NCBI GenBank assembly: GCA_023384105.1
Contig: JAHDXR010000003.1
Coordinates: 248,001-312,000, forward strand
DNA from: Hyphomonadaceae bacterium
GTDB taxonomy: Bacteria > Pseudomonadota > Alphaproteobacteria > Caulobacterales > Aquidulcibacteraceae
DNA: 64,000 nucleotides
Reading direction: 5' to 3'
The notes under the pieces are model-generated. The model had not been told where the DNA came from, made no database searches, and worked only from the letters and a program-made list of their open reading frames with translations. The position numbers and the translations under genes are program-made. Below, piece after piece: positions 53,461-62,796 of this stretch (positions within the stretch are counted from its first letter, which is position 1; each line of letters opens with the position of its first letter).

Positions 53461-53967
53461 CTAGCGGACGTTGCTAAGCCGCAGCTGGCGCGCGCGCGTG
53501 AGGATCGCGTTTTCGATCTGGATTTCGGTGTCCGGATCGACGGTGGCGTCCACCCACTGGCCGTTCTGCTGCGTCTGCTTGAAGATCGAGACGTTCAGCG
53601 CGTCGGCGCGCAGGCGCGTGTCGAGGATATAGACCGTGGCCTTGAAGCGCTCGTTCGGCGTCGTCGGATCGGAGTACCAGTCGGTGATGATTACGCCGCC
53701 GAACGGGTCGGCCGAGGCGAGCGGCATGAAATTCAGCGTGTCGAGCGAAGCGCGCCACAGGAACGAGTTCACGCCGATGCCGGCTTCCTGGCGGCTGCTC
53801 CCGCCGCCGCCGCCGAACAGCGGGATGCCGCCGCGTTCGCGGTCGGCGTCGGCGCGGGACTGGCCGGCCGGCGAATCGTCGGCGCGGAACATCGAGCACG
53901 CGGAAAGCGCTACGGCCGCCGTCATGAAGAGAGCGCCCTTCAAGAGCGTCCGCCCAGCCTTCGTCAT
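53461..53967 (-). CDS. DUF3576 family lipoprotein
   Basis: 168 residues from ATG 53967, preceded by GGAGG. The signal MTKAGRTLLKGALFMTAAVA ends in a lipobox LSAC. After a Gly/Ser-rich linker, the mature domain has GIGVNSFLWRASLDTLNFMPLASADPFGGVIITDWY, the DUF3576 signature, then VYILDTRLRADALNVSIFKQ. The family is usually encoded just upstream of leuS in alphaproteobacteria, as here. Association with outer-membrane assembly is suspected from context only. Confidence 0.9.
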   Translation of the reverse strand: MTKAGRTLLKGALFMTAAVALSACSMFRADDSPAGQSRADADRERGGIPLFGGGGGSSRQEAGIGVNSFLWRASLDTLNFMPLASADPFGGVIITDWYSDPTTPNERFKATVYILDTRLRADALNVSIFKQTQQNGQWVDATVDPDTEIQIENAILTRARQLRLSNVR

Positions 53968-54127
53968 CTGATAGTCCCTCCGCGTGTCCATTGGCCGCCG
54001 TTTCAGCCCCCGGCGGGCAGCCCATATAACATGCAGCCGGGGTGGGGCCAGTGGTCCACTGCGAAGCCGGCTATCTTGTGGCTGTCGCTCGCCGAATTGG
54101 TTAAGGCAACTGGGAACGGGGCCTGAT

Positions 54128-54143
54128 CGTCAAGATTTTGACG
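54128..54143. promoter_or_regulatory. Small palindrome upstream of ntrZ
   Basis: CGTCAA-GATT-TTGACG, a perfect 6-bp inverted repeat with a four-base centre, followed by the AT-rich GAAATATTCG. It lies about 100 bp before the ntrZ start and could be an operator or part of the promoter. No regulator is assigned. Confidence 0.3.
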
Positions 54144-54238
54144 AAATATTCGCCTCCACGTGTGACCTTAAATTCACAGCGCGCCCCCCGAGATTCGGGT
54201 ATGGTGGGCGGCTAGGGCAGAGAGCTGAGGGGTAGTTG

Positions 54239-54694
54239 GTGTTTCGGCCAGCCACATTCGTGATCGCAGGAGCCGCCGTTTTGGCGACGGCCGGCGTCGC
54301 GCATGCGCAGCAGGCCCCGGCCGCCCCGGTGGCCGAAAGCACCGCGAGCCGCGCCGCCGTGCCCTGGTACCAGCGCTTCACCACTTCCAATGGCGTCACC
54401 GAGTCGATCACCGGCGAACGCGAGAACGACCGGGTCCTGCCGCCGGCGTGGTCGCTGAGCCAGCGCTGGGGCCTCACGCTCGACGTGCGCGAAGCCCAGC
54501 GGATCGAGCGCTCGCCGGAAGGCGGCCGCGGCGACCAGGCCTCCGTCGGCGCCTATTACCAGTTCACGCCGAACATGCGTCTCGGCGGCGAAGTCAGCGT
54601 CGAGTCCGGCGAACGGCCGCTGACCCTGACCCCGGCCGAGCGCCGCGACGAGCCGCGCGCCGACGTCCGGATCGAATCTGCGTTCCGCTTCTAA
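54239..54694 (+). CDS. ntrZ: NtrZ-like periplasmic regulatory protein
   Basis: 151 residues from GTG 54239, six bases after GAGGGG; a TTG one codon earlier is possible. The signal [24 protein letters not shown] is clear. The mature protein contains [33 protein letters not shown] and the C-terminal [11 protein letters not shown], as in Caulobacter NtrZ, which restrains the NtrY sensor kinase from the periplasm. NtrY and NtrX are not in this window. It is convergent with the ThiE-like gene. Confidence 0.85.
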   Translation: MFRPATFVIAGAAVLATAGVAHAQQAPAAPVAESTASRAAVPWYQRFTTSNGVTESITGERENDRVLPPAWSLSQRWGLTLDVREAQRIERSPEGGRGDQASVGAYYQFTPNMRLGGEVSVESGERPLTLTPAERRDEPRADVRIESAFRF

Positions 54695-55284
54695 GCGGCC
54701 GCCAAAGCCTCCACAGCCGCCAGTCCGGCGAAGCCGCGCCCGCTGAGCCGGCGCGCCGTTTCGGCGTTGACGCCTCCCAGCGCAATCACTGGAACTCTGG
54801 CGTTGCGCGCCAATTGGCTGGCGCGGAACAGTCCCAGCGGCGTCCGGCCCGAGCCGCTTCGGGTCGGCAGCACCGGGGCGAGGACGCAGGCGTCGGCGCC
54901 GAGGGCCTCCGCCCGCGCGATCCCCGCCGCATCGTGCGCCGCCGCCGTGACCAGCCCCGGCCCGCGCTGCGCCGGGACCAGCCGCTGCGGCCAGTGCACC
55001 CCGTCCGCGCCCACCCGCTGGGCCAGGGCCGGGTCCGCCGCAATCAGCAGAACCAGCCCGCGAGACCGGGCGATCGTCCGAAGCCGCCGCGCCATCCGCG
55101 CGCGATCCGGCGCGCCGAAGTGGCGATAGACGATCGCCGTCCCGCGCGGCAGCCGCCGGGCCGCGGCGCACGGATCGGGTGTCCGCTCGGGATCGGTGAA
55201 GAAAAACAGCGCCGGAATCGACGGTGCGCCGGCCCCCCGGTTGAGCCGCCGCGCCTGCGCCGCTAGTGCGTTCGCTGAGCCCAT
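54691..55284 (-). CDS. Thiamine phosphate synthase-like (ThiE/TenI family) protein
   Basis: 197 residues from ATG 55284. The fold signatures are [29 protein letters not shown] (the family usually has GADGVHLGQ), [30 protein letters not shown] and [16 protein letters not shown]. The HLGQ region is altered, so the reaction may differ from joining thiazole and pyrimidine phosphates. The start codon shares bases with that of divergent yggS (CATG, 55282-55285). No other thiamine genes are nearby. Confidence 0.8.
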   Translation of the reverse strand: MGSANALAAQARRLNRGAGAPSIPALFFFTDPERTPDPCAAARRLPRGTAIVYRHFGAPDRARMARRLRTIARSRGLVLLIAADPALAQRVGADGVHWPQRLVPAQRGPGLVTAAAHDAAGIARAEALGADACVLAPVLPTRSGSGRTPLGLFRASQLARNARVPVIALGGVNAETARRLSGRGFAGLAAVEALAAA

Positions 55285-55957
55285 GAACATCGCCTCCGAC
55301 ATCGCCGCCGCCCGCGCCGGCATCCTCGATCGCATCGCCGCCGCCGCCCGCGCCGCCGGGCGCGATCCCCAAGCTGTTGCGCTGGTCGCGGTGTCGAAGC
55401 AACAGCCGGACGAGCGGATCGAGGCGATGCTGGCGGCCGGCCAGCGGTTGTTCGGCGAAAACCGGGTGCAGGAAGCGCAGGCGCGCTGGAGCGAACGCAG
55501 GGCCGCCGTTCCCGGCCTCAAGCTTCGGCTGATCGGCCCGCTCCAGTCCAACAAGGCCGCCGACGCGGCGCGCCTGTTCGACGCCATCGACAGCCTCGGC
55601 CGGCCCAAGCTCGCCGCCGCCATCGCCGACGCGGCGCAGAAGCAGGGCCGCTGTCCCGAGCTGCTGATCCAGGTGAACACCGGCGAGGAGCCGCAGAAGG
55701 CGGGCGTCGCTCCGGCCGAGGCCGACGCCTTCATCCGCGCCGTGCGCAAGGAATACGGGCTGCCGGTGGCGGGCCTGATGTGCATCCCGCCCGCCGACGA
55801 AGAGCCGGCGATGCACTTCGCCTTGCTGGCCAAGATCGCCGCGCGGAACGGACTCGTGGAACTTTCCATGGGCATGAGCCATGATTTCGAGACCGCCATC
55901 CGCTTCGGCGCAACCCAAGTGCGGGTAGGGTCGGCTCTTTTCGGAGCCAGGGGCTAG
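55283..55957 (+). CDS. YggS/PLPBP family PLP homeostasis protein
   Basis: 224 residues. This family binds PLP without known catalysis and helps keep PLP and amino acid pools balanced. The PLP lysine is Lys39 in [57 protein letters not shown] and the C-terminal [29 protein letters not shown] are all family signatures. The ATG overlaps the start of the divergent ThiE-like gene. Both products relate to B-vitamin cofactors, but a link is unproven. Confidence 0.95.
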   Translation: MNIASDIAAARAGILDRIAAAARAAGRDPQAVALVAVSKQQPDERIEAMLAAGQRLFGENRVQEAQARWSERRAAVPGLKLRLIGPLQSNKAADAARLFDAIDSLGRPKLAAAIADAAQKQGRCPELLIQVNTGEEPQKAGVAPAEADAFIRAVRKEYGLPVAGLMCIPPADEEPAMHFALLAKIAARNGLVELSMGMSHDFETAIRFGATQVRVGSALFGARG

Positions 55958-56028
55958 GCCGGCCGGGCGAGTCCGGTTGCAAAACCCTGAAAGGACGTGG
56001 TCATTACCCGGAGGGTAAATTCAGGCCG

Positions 56029-56718
56029 ATGGCGCGCGAGACAATCATCCTCATCATCGACGACGACGCCGACCTGCGCCAGGCGCTGGTCGAGCAGTTC
56101 GATCTCGAAGAAGGGTTCGGCGGCGTCGGCGCCGCGAGCGCCGCCGAAGGCTTCGCCGCCGCGGCCGAGCAGAAACCCGCCGCCATCGTGCTCGACGTCT
56201 CGCTGCCCGACATGGACGGGTTCGAGGCCTGCCAGAAGCTGCGCGAGCAGGGGGTCAAATGCCCCATCATCATGCTCACCGGCGCGGCGCAGGAAGAAGA
56301 ACAGCAGGTCCGCGGGCTCGACGCCGGCGCCAACGATTACGTGCTGAAGCCGTTCAAGTTCTCGGTGCTGCTGGCGCGCATCCGCGCGCACCTTCGCAGC
56401 CACGAAGCCAGCGAGGACGCGGTCTATCGCATCGGCCCGTACGAGTTCCGCCCGGCCATGCGCATGCTGATCGATCAGCAGGAAAAGAAAATCCGCCTCA
56501 CCGACAAGGAGGCGGCGATCCTGCGCTACCTCTACCGTTCGGGCGAGAAACCGGTCGGCCGCGACGAGCTGCTGCGCGAGGTGTGGGGCTACAACGCCAA
56601 CGTCACCACCCACACGCTGGAAACGCACATCTACCGCCTGCGCCAGAAGATAGAGCCCGACGCCCAGAGCCCGAAGCTCCTGATCACCGAAACCGGCGGC
56701 TACCGGCTGCAGGTGTGA
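56029..56718 (+). CDS. OmpR/PhoB-type response regulator
   Basis: 229 residues. The receiver domain (1-120) has the acid triad DDD at 11-13, the phospho-acceptor Asp56 in IVLDVSLPDMDG, the conserved Thr in IIMLTGAA and Lys in DYVLKPFKFSVLLARI. A winged-helix effector domain follows (about 130-229) with LTDKEAAILRYLYRSGEKPVGR, then ELLREVWGYN and THTLETHIYRLRQKIEP, ending GGYRLQV. No histidine kinase is adjacent, so the partner lies elsewhere. The next gene starts two bases after its stop. Confidence 0.95.
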   Translation: MARETIILIIDDDADLRQALVEQFDLEEGFGGVGAASAAEGFAAAAEQKPAAIVLDVSLPDMDGFEACQKLREQGVKCPIIMLTGAAQEEEQQVRGLDAGANDYVLKPFKFSVLLARIRAHLRSHEASEDAVYRIGPYEFRPAMRMLIDQQEKKIRLTDKEAAILRYLYRSGEKPVGRDELLREVWGYNANVTTHTLETHIYRLRQKIEPDAQSPKLLITETGGYRLQV

Positions 56719-56720
56719 GC

Positions 56721-57503
56721 ATGACGAACACGGCCGTAGAGACGCGCAAGCAGTCGCTGTTCCAGCAAGTCTACGGTCTGACGGCGCGCGATGTGGCGTT
56801 GTGGGCGCTGGCCGGTCCCGCCGCGCTGGGCGTACTGGCCAATTTTCTCGATGCGGCGGATTTGGGCGTGTTGCTGGAGCGCGCGGTGCTCGGCTATGCG
56901 CGCGTGTCGGTCGCCGCCTGGGCGTGGCTGTCGGGCTATCTGCCGGACTGGATCGAGTTCAGCACCGGCAACAAGCACTCGCTGACCATGGGCCTGATGA
57001 TGCTGCTGGCCGCGGTGCGGCGGAGCAAGCCGCCCGAGAGCCTGCTCGCATTCTCGGACGCGCCGCTCACGCGCCAGTTCGGCGTCTGGATCCTGCTCGG
57101 AGCGCCGGTCGCGGCGATCAGCTTCGCGTTCCTGGTGATGGGCAATCCCAATGTCGGGTTCAGCTGGGGCACGGCCGCCAAGTACGCGCTGCTGAGCGTG
57201 CCGATCGGCTACCTTCTGCTGATGGTGATGGACCCGGATCGGGAAGGCCGCTGGTGGGGCATCGGCGGCGCCCTGACCGGCATGTTGCTGCTCAGCATGG
57301 TGCAGGTCTGGACCAATGACGTGCGCTGGGTCACGATCATCTGTCTCAACATATTTTATCTCGGCGCGGCGATCTGCGCGATCCGCAACTACAAGGCGCC
57401 GCTGGGGATTTGCGCCGTGAGCGCCGGCCTGTTCGCGGCGGACTGGATCGCCGCCAAAGTCGCGCCGGCCGTCACCGCCTGGTTCAACGCCAACGGCATT
57501 TAG
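56721..57503 (+). CDS. Membrane protein of unknown function
   Basis: 260 residues with about six to seven hydrophobic segments (around 25-45, 55-72, 88-100, 122-142, 153-170, 180-197, 203-222, 228-248). It starts ATG 56721, two bases after the response regulator, so it is probably co-transcribed. No catalytic or transport motif is recognised. The N-terminal TARDVALWALAGPAALG and the internal NPNVGFSWGTAAKYALLS are the most distinctive parts. It might be regulated by, or act with, the response regulator, but this is only context. Confidence 0.75.
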   Translation: MTNTAVETRKQSLFQQVYGLTARDVALWALAGPAALGVLANFLDAADLGVLLERAVLGYARVSVAAWAWLSGYLPDWIEFSTGNKHSLTMGLMMLLAAVRRSKPPESLLAFSDAPLTRQFGVWILLGAPVAAISFAFLVMGNPNVGFSWGTAAKYALLSVPIGYLLLMVMDPDREGRWWGIGGALTGMLLLSMVQVWTNDVRWVTIICLNIFYLGAAICAIRNYKAPLGICAVSAGLFAADWIAAKVAPAVTAWFNANGI

Positions 57504-57519
57504 CGGATCAATCCGGCCC

Positions 57520-57681
57520 TCAGGCGTGGGCGCGGACCTCGCGCCGCGCCGCATCACGGCGGCGGTGATCGCTGAATTTCTCACCGTCGCGCCGCTCGGT
57601 CGCAAAGCCATTGGCTTTCCAAGGTTTGCACAACTTGCAGCCCGCTCGGCGATTCCGCGAACGCTTGCGTTTATGGTGCAT
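57520..57681 (-). CDS. Small basic CxxC protein
   Basis: 53 residues: a basic start (MHHKRKRSRNRR), then AGCKLCKPWKANGF with one CxxC pair, and a basic helical end (DHRRRDAARREVRAHA). AAGGAG lies upstream of the ATG at 57681. The RAGCKLCKPWK pattern is remembered from short unannotated proteins in other proteobacteria, which supports it as a real gene. It could be a nucleic-acid or ribosome-binding protein; the single CxxC may join a dimeric zinc site. The function is unknown. Confidence 0.68.
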   Translation of the reverse strand: MHHKRKRSRNRRAGCKLCKPWKANGFATERRDGEKFSDHRRRDAARREVRAHA

Positions 57682-57763
57682 GGCGCGCGTCTCCTTGCCG
57701 CGGAATATAAGCTGGCGCCGGCTGAGACACTAGCGAGAGCAGGGCGCCGTGAGGAAAATCCGG

Positions 57764-57796
57764 CAAAGAAAAACGCGGACCTTGCGGCCCGCGTTT
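57764..57796 (-). terminator. Intrinsic terminator of pckG
   Basis: AAACGCGG (57771-57778) pairs with CCGCGTTT (57789-57796). Read on the minus strand, the stem is followed by a T-rich TTCTTTG run. It begins about 26 bases after the pckG stop. Confidence 0.75.
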
Positions 57797-57821
57797 CCGG
57801 TTCTGCTTGCGCCGATGCGGC

Positions 57822-59735
57822 TTAGCCGGCGGCGCCTCTCTTGGCCGTGGTGCGCGGCGCGGCGGCCGTGCGGGCGGCGGCGATCTTGAGCGGCGGCTTG
57901 CCGGTGCGGGCTTCGCCGAGGCGCTCGACCAGGGCGGCGTATTCGTCCCACAGGCCTTGCGGCAGATGATCGCCGAACTTCTCGTAGTGACCCGGGATCA
58001 GGCTTGCTTCCTCGGCCCAGACGTCGAGATCGACGCTGGTCAGCAGATCGAGCGCTTCATCGCCGATGTCGAGGCCGCTGAGATCGAGCGCGGCCTTGGT
58101 CGGCAGGTTGCCGATCGGCGTCGCTTTCGCTTCGGCCTTGCCGTCGATGCGCTCGCTGATCCACTTCAGCACGCGGGCGTTGTCGCCGAAGCCCGGCCAG
58201 ACGAACTTGCCGTTCTGGTCCTTCCGGAACCAGTTGACGAAATAGATTTTCGGCAGCTTCGCGCCCCCACGCGCTTCCGGGCGTTCGCCGATCTTCAGCC
58301 AGTGGCCGAAATAATCGCCCATGTTGTAGCCGCAGAACGGCAGCATCGCGAACGGATCGCGGCGCAGTTCGCCGACCTTGTTCTCCGCCGCCGCGGTGCC
58401 TTCCGAAGCGACGTTCGAAGCCAGGAATACGCCGTGGCGCCAGTCGAACGCCTCGGTGACGAGCGGCACCGCCGTGGCGCGGCGGCCGCCGAACAGAATG
58501 GCGTCGATCGGCACGCCCTTGGGGTCTTCCCATTCCGGCGCGATCATCGGGCACTGGCCCGCCGGCACCGCGAAGCGCGCGTTCGGGTGCGCGGCCGGGA
58601 ACTTGGAATCCGGCAGCCACGGATTGCCCTGCCAGTCGGTCAGACCGGGAGGCGGCTGCTTGGTCATGCCCTCCCACCAGACGTCGCCGTTCTGGGTCAG
58701 CGCGACGTTGGTGAAGATGGTGTTGGCGTGCAGCGTGTCGAGCGCGTTCTTGTTGGTCGACGTGCTGGTGCCCGGCGCGACGCCGAAGAAGCCGGCTTCG
58801 GGGTTGATGGCGTAGAGGCGGCCGTCTTCGCCGAAGCGCATCCAGGCGATGTCGTCGCCGATCGTCTCGGCCTTCCAGCCGGGAATCGTCGGGATCAGCA
58901 TGGCGAGGTTGGTCTTGCCGCAGGCGCTCGGGAACGCTGCCGCCATGTACTTCACCTCGTTCTGCGGCGAGGTGAGCTTCAGGATCAGCATGTGCTCGGC
59001 GAGCCAGCCTTCGTCGCGCGCCATCACCGAGGCGATGCGCAGCGCGTAGCACTTCTTGCCCAGCAGCGCGTTGCCGCCATAGCCCGAGCCGTAGCTCCAG
59101 ATTTCACGGGTTTCGGGGAAGTGGACGATCCACTTCTCGTCGTTGCACGGCCAGGGCGCGTCCTTCTGGCCCGGCGCGAGCGGCGCGCCGATCGAATGGA
59201 CCGCCGGAACGAAGAAGCCGTCTTCGCCCATCGCGTCGAGCGCGGCCTTGCCCATGCGCGTCATGATCCGCATCGAGGCGGCGACGTAGCCCGAATCCGT
59301 GATCTCGACGCCCAGCGCGCTGATCGGCGAGCCGATCGGGCCCATCGAGAAGGGGACGACATACATCGTGCGCCCGCGCATGCAGCCGTCGAACAGGCCG
59401 CCCAGCTTGGCGCGCATCTCGGCCGGGTCGATCCAGTTGTTGGTCGGGCCGGCGTCATCCTTCTTCTCGGAGCAGATGAAGGTGCGGCTTTCGACGCGCG
59501 CGACGTCCTTCGGGTCGGAGGCGGCGTAGAACGAATTGGGCCGCAGTTCAGGATTCAGCCGCTTCAGCGTGCCGGCGGCGATCAGCTCCTCGGTCAGCCG
59601 CTCCCATTCCGCGTCCGAGCCGTCGCACCAATAGACACGGTCGGGTTTCGTCAGCGTGGCGATCTGTTCGACCCATGCTACGAGTTTCTTGTGCTTGGTC
59701 GGGGCCGGATGCAGGCCGGCGATGGATGCGGTCAA
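57822..59735 (-). CDS. pckG: Phosphoenolpyruvate carboxykinase (GTP)
   Basis: 637 residues from a TTG start at 59735 that has GGAGGG eight bases upstream; longer readings upstream lack such a site. It converts oxaloacetate and GTP to PEP, GDP and CO2, the entry to gluconeogenesis. The GTP-type features are [60 protein letters not shown], the kinase-1a loop [13 protein letters not shown] with the reactive cysteine, and the later [11 protein letters not shown]-type segment. The Ala/Thr/Arg-rich C-terminal tail is extra. A 48-bp palindrome lies about 105 bp upstream. Confidence 0.97.
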   Translation of the reverse strand: MTASIAGLHPAPTKHKKLVAWVEQIATLTKPDRVYWCDGSDAEWERLTEELIAAGTLKRLNPELRPNSFYAASDPKDVARVESRTFICSEKKDDAGPTNNWIDPAEMRAKLGGLFDGCMRGRTMYVVPFSMGPIGSPISALGVEITDSGYVAASMRIMTRMGKAALDAMGEDGFFVPAVHSIGAPLAPGQKDAPWPCNDEKWIVHFPETREIWSYGSGYGGNALLGKKCYALRIASVMARDEGWLAEHMLILKLTSPQNEVKYMAAAFPSACGKTNLAMLIPTIPGWKAETIGDDIAWMRFGEDGRLYAINPEAGFFGVAPGTSTSTNKNALDTLHANTIFTNVALTQNGDVWWEGMTKQPPPGLTDWQGNPWLPDSKFPAAHPNARFAVPAGQCPMIAPEWEDPKGVPIDAILFGGRRATAVPLVTEAFDWRHGVFLASNVASEGTAAAENKVGELRRDPFAMLPFCGYNMGDYFGHWLKIGERPEARGGAKLPKIYFVNWFRKDQNGKFVWPGFGDNARVLKWISERIDGKAEAKATPIGNLPTKAALDLSGLDIGDEALDLLTSVDLDVWAEEASLIPGHYEKFGDHLPQGLWDEYAALVERLGEARTGKPPLKIAAARTAAAPRTTAKRGAAG

Positions 59736-59840
59736 CGGAATCCCTCCAGGCGCCGCGGACCCGCGGCGCTCGTGCGTTTTACCCACAAACGTGCTTGCGC
59801 AGGGGCATGTCAAACGTGTTCTGCGAGGCCGATGTGACGG

Positions 59841-59888
59841 GCTGACGCATTCGCCATTGCTACCGGTAGCAATGGCGAATGCGTCAGC
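59841..59888. promoter_or_regulatory. Perfect 48-bp palindrome upstream of pckG
   Basis: Two 24-bp arms with no spacer, centred on TTGCTACCGGTAGCAA (59857-59872). The core resembles LacI-family operators with a central CG. It lies between the DUF885 gene (stop 60054) and pckG, both on the minus strand, so it could also be a terminator hairpin, although no T-tract follows. The remaining part of 59736-60053 has no gene; at 60025-60053 it holds a piece of the CTTCGACAAGCTC repeat. Confidence 0.6.
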
Positions 59889-60053
59889 AGGATTGCAGGG
59901 CTGCCGCTCTTCGCACGTGCGGTACGGTGCAGACGAACGGCGGAGCGCCGGCTGGCGCTCCTTGGTTAAGCTCTGGCGCCGGCAAGCTCGGCATGACGCC
60001 CTGTCTCATGGCGGTGCGGAGACCGCGTCAGCCTGAGCTTGTCGAAGGCCACC

Positions 60054-61904
60054 TTAAGCGCTCTGCGTCTCGGCCCAATCGTTCACAATGCGCTCGAGCA
60101 CCGAGAGCGGCACGGCGCCGTTGGCTAGCATGGTGTCGTGGAAGCCCTTCAGGTCGAAGCGGCCGCCCAGCGCGGCGCGGGCGCCGTCGCGCATGCGGTT
60201 GATGGCTTGGCGGCCGACCATGTAGCTGCACGCTTGGCCCGGCCACACCGCGTAGCGCTCGATCTCGGTGGTGACCGAGCTTTCCTGGTCGCCGGTCGCT
60301 TCCACCATCGAGGCGATGGCCTGTTCGCGGCTCCAGCGCTTGTGGTGCATGCCGGTGTCGACGACGAGGCGGGAGGCGCGGAAGGTCGCCGACTGCAGAT
60401 AGCCGAGCCGGCCGAGCGGGTCGTCGGCGTAGACGCCGAGTTCGTCCGCGAGTTGTTCGGCATAGAGGCCCCAGCCTTCGCTGAAGGCGCTGAAGCCGAG
60501 CATGGCGCTGCGGATGAACGGGATAGAGCCCGATTCCTGCTGGATCGAGATCTGCCAGTGATGGCCGGGCACGCCTTCGTGGTAGTTCAGCGTCGGCAGC
60601 GTGAAGCGCGGCCATTCGTGCGTGTTGCGCAGGTTGATGTAGTAGGCGCCCGGCCGCGAGCCGTCGAGCGCGGCGCGCTGGTAATAGCCGCCCGGCGCGC
60701 CGGCTTCCGTCGTCGCCGGCACGCGGCGGATTTCGAGCTGCGCCTGCGCCAGCGTGTTGAACGCCTGCGGCATCAGCGATTCGATGTGGCGGGTCTGGGC
60801 GTTGAGATCGGCCAGGATCTGGGCGCGGCCTTCGTCGGTGTTCGGATAGAGCTGATCCGGCCGGCGCGAGAGCGCCTGCACGCGCTGGGCGACGCTGCCG
60901 CGCGTCATCCCCTGGCTACGCAGGATCGCGTCCATTTCGGAATGGAATTGCCGGATGAGTTCGGCGCCCATGTCGTGGATTTCGTCCGGCGACATGGTCG
61001 TGGTGGTGCGGCTGCGCAGCGCGGCGGCGTACATCTCCGCGCCCTGCGGCAGACGCCAGATTCCCGCATCATGCACGGCGTTGCGACGCACCTCCGCCAG
61101 CGCCGCCTTCTGGCGTTCGTACGCGGGGAAGATCGCATCGCGCACCGCGGCTTCAGCCTGCGCGACATAGGCGGCGCGCTCGCTTTCGGGGATGTCGGCG
61201 ACGCTCGGCAGGCGGCGCACCAGCGTCTGCACCAGCACGGTCTGCGCCGGCGCGGTCGAGGTGAAGGCGTTCATCTGTTCGAGCGCGCGGTCGATGGCGA
61301 AGTCCGGCGGGATCACCCCGCCTGCGGCGTCTTCGCGGATGATCGCCGTTTCCTGGTCGAGCGCGCGCACATACTCGGTCAGCCGGGCCATGTAGCCGTC
61401 GGCCTCGTCGCGCGTGCGCAGCGGGTGCTGCGCGTCCATGAAGTCCGGGAAGTTGCGGTAGGCGCCGGTGAGCTGCGTCACCGCATAGGGCGCGCCCGCG
61501 CCGCCGCCGACCTCGAACGCCGACGTGGCGAGACTGTATTCGTACGACGTTTTCACCACGTCGACGGTGACGTTCTCCTGAGCGCTCAGCGCCGAGCGGT
61601 CGATCGCGTCCAGTTCGGAGATGGCGGTCTGCAGGATGGCGCGGTAGCGGCGCGCGCCGTCCTTGGAGGCGTCGCTCAGCTTGTCGATGAAACGATAGCC
61701 GGCTCGTTCCTCGGTGAGGCCGAGCGCCGTGCAGCGCTCCGGCGACTGGCGCAGGATCGCTGCAACGGTGCGGTCGAGCGTGGCGGCGAGCTGTTCGCTC
61801 GCGGTTTGCGGCGGAGCTTGCGTTTGCGCGCCGGTGGCGCAGCCGGCGAGAACAGCGGCGCCCGCGGCGCCGGCGCCCAACAGGGCGCGACGAGAAATCT
61901 GCAT
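60054..61904 (-). CDS. DUF885 family metallopeptidase, lipoprotein with Tat-type signal
   Basis: 616 residues. The N-terminus MQISRRALLGAGAAGAAVLA has SRR followed by a hydrophobic stretch and a lipobox LAGC, suggesting Tat export and lipidation. The peptidase core contains NYHEGVPGHHWQISIQQ, the HExxxGH zinc motif of the DUF885 group, and GWGLYAEQLADELG with a probable third ligand Glu. GACYMVG-like QACSYMVGRQAINRMR near the C-terminus is also typical. It is probably a periplasmic carboxypeptidase-like enzyme. The substrate is unknown. Confidence 0.9.
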   Translation of the reverse strand: MQISRRALLGAGAAGAAVLAGCATGAQTQAPPQTASEQLAATLDRTVAAILRQSPERCTALGLTEERAGYRFIDKLSDASKDGARRYRAILQTAISELDAIDRSALSAQENVTVDVVKTSYEYSLATSAFEVGGGAGAPYAVTQLTGAYRNFPDFMDAQHPLRTRDEADGYMARLTEYVRALDQETAIIREDAAGGVIPPDFAIDRALEQMNAFTSTAPAQTVLVQTLVRRLPSVADIPESERAAYVAQAEAAVRDAIFPAYERQKAALAEVRRNAVHDAGIWRLPQGAEMYAAALRSRTTTTMSPDEIHDMGAELIRQFHSEMDAILRSQGMTRGSVAQRVQALSRRPDQLYPNTDEGRAQILADLNAQTRHIESLMPQAFNTLAQAQLEIRRVPATTEAGAPGGYYQRAALDGSRPGAYYINLRNTHEWPRFTLPTLNYHEGVPGHHWQISIQQESGSIPFIRSAMLGFSAFSEGWGLYAEQLADELGVYADDPLGRLGYLQSATFRASRLVVDTGMHHKRWSREQAIASMVEATGDQESSVTTEIERYAVWPGQACSYMVGRQAINRMRDGARAALGGRFDLKGFHDTMLANGAVPLSVLERIVNDWAETQSA

Positions 61905-61978
61905 CTGTGATCCCCCTTGTTAGATCGGCCCGCATGCTAACGGCGCGCGCCGATCGCTCAATGCCGCATGCGACGAAG

Positions 61979-62773
61979 CTACAATTTGAGGCCGGCGACC
62001 ACGGGAACGTGATCGCTCGGACGCTCCCATGAGCGGCACGGCACGTGGATGTGGAACGCTTCCGCGCGTGAGGTCACAGCGACATCGCCGCTGGCCCAGA
62101 TGTGATCGAGGCGGCGGCCGCGATTGTTCTTGGTCCAATCGGGGCTTCTGTAGCTCCACCAGGTGAACAGCTTTTCCGGGTCCGGCCGGTGCAGGCGCGC
62201 GAGGTCGACGAAGCCGCCGAGGTCGCGCACGGCGTTGAGGCGGTCCGTCTCGCCCGGCGTATGGCTGACGACGTTGAGGAGCTGCTTGTGGCTCCAGACG
62301 TCATGCTCGCCCGGCGCGACGTTGAGATCGCCGACGAGGACAGTCGGCGTCGCGCCTTTGCGCTTCTTGTAGAGCCGCTTCATGCGGTCGAGCACGTCGA
62401 GCTTGTGCTTGAACTTCGGGTTGCCGATCGGATCGGGCTCGTCCGCGCCCGCGGGCACATAGAGATTATGCAGCTCGACGCCGTCGATCCTCGCGGCGGC
62501 GATGCGGGCTTCCTTCTTCGGACAGATCGGCGGCGCTTCGACCGGTTCGAGCTTCAGCTTCGAGACGATGGCCACGCCATGCCAGCCCTTCTGGCCGGCC
62601 ACATGCATGTGCTTGTAGCCGGCGTCCTTGAACGCCTTGGCCGGGAACTCGCCGTCGCGGCACTTGATCTCCTGCAAACACAAAACGTGCGGCTGCGCTT
62701 CGGCGAGGAAACGGCAAACGGCGTCGATCCGGAGCCTGACGGAATTGATGTTCCAGGTGGCGATTTTCAGCAT
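61979..62773 (-). CDS. xthA: Exodeoxyribonuclease III (AP endonuclease)
   Basis: 264 residues. It cleaves DNA at abasic sites and removes 3' blocking groups. MLKIATWNINSVRLR begins the fold; Glu35 in CLQEIKCRDGEFP is a metal ligand. YVPAGADEPD, VLVGDLNVAPGEHDVW (Asp and Asn), WWSYRSPDW, RGRRLDHIWAS and the catalytic Asp-His of SDHVPVV are all present. Upstream is a candidate small RNA gene and its terminator, so xthA probably has its own promoter. Confidence 0.97.
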   Translation of the reverse strand: MLKIATWNINSVRLRIDAVCRFLAEAQPHVLCLQEIKCRDGEFPAKAFKDAGYKHMHVAGQKGWHGVAIVSKLKLEPVEAPPICPKKEARIAAARIDGVELHNLYVPAGADEPDPIGNPKFKHKLDVLDRMKRLYKKRKGATPTVLVGDLNVAPGEHDVWSHKQLLNVVSHTPGETDRLNAVRDLGGFVDLARLHRPDPEKLFTWWSYRSPDWTKNNRGRRLDHIWASGDVAVTSRAEAFHIHVPCRSWERPSDHVPVVAGLKL

Positions 62774-62796
62774 CGGTGCTTCATGGCGTGCGCCGG

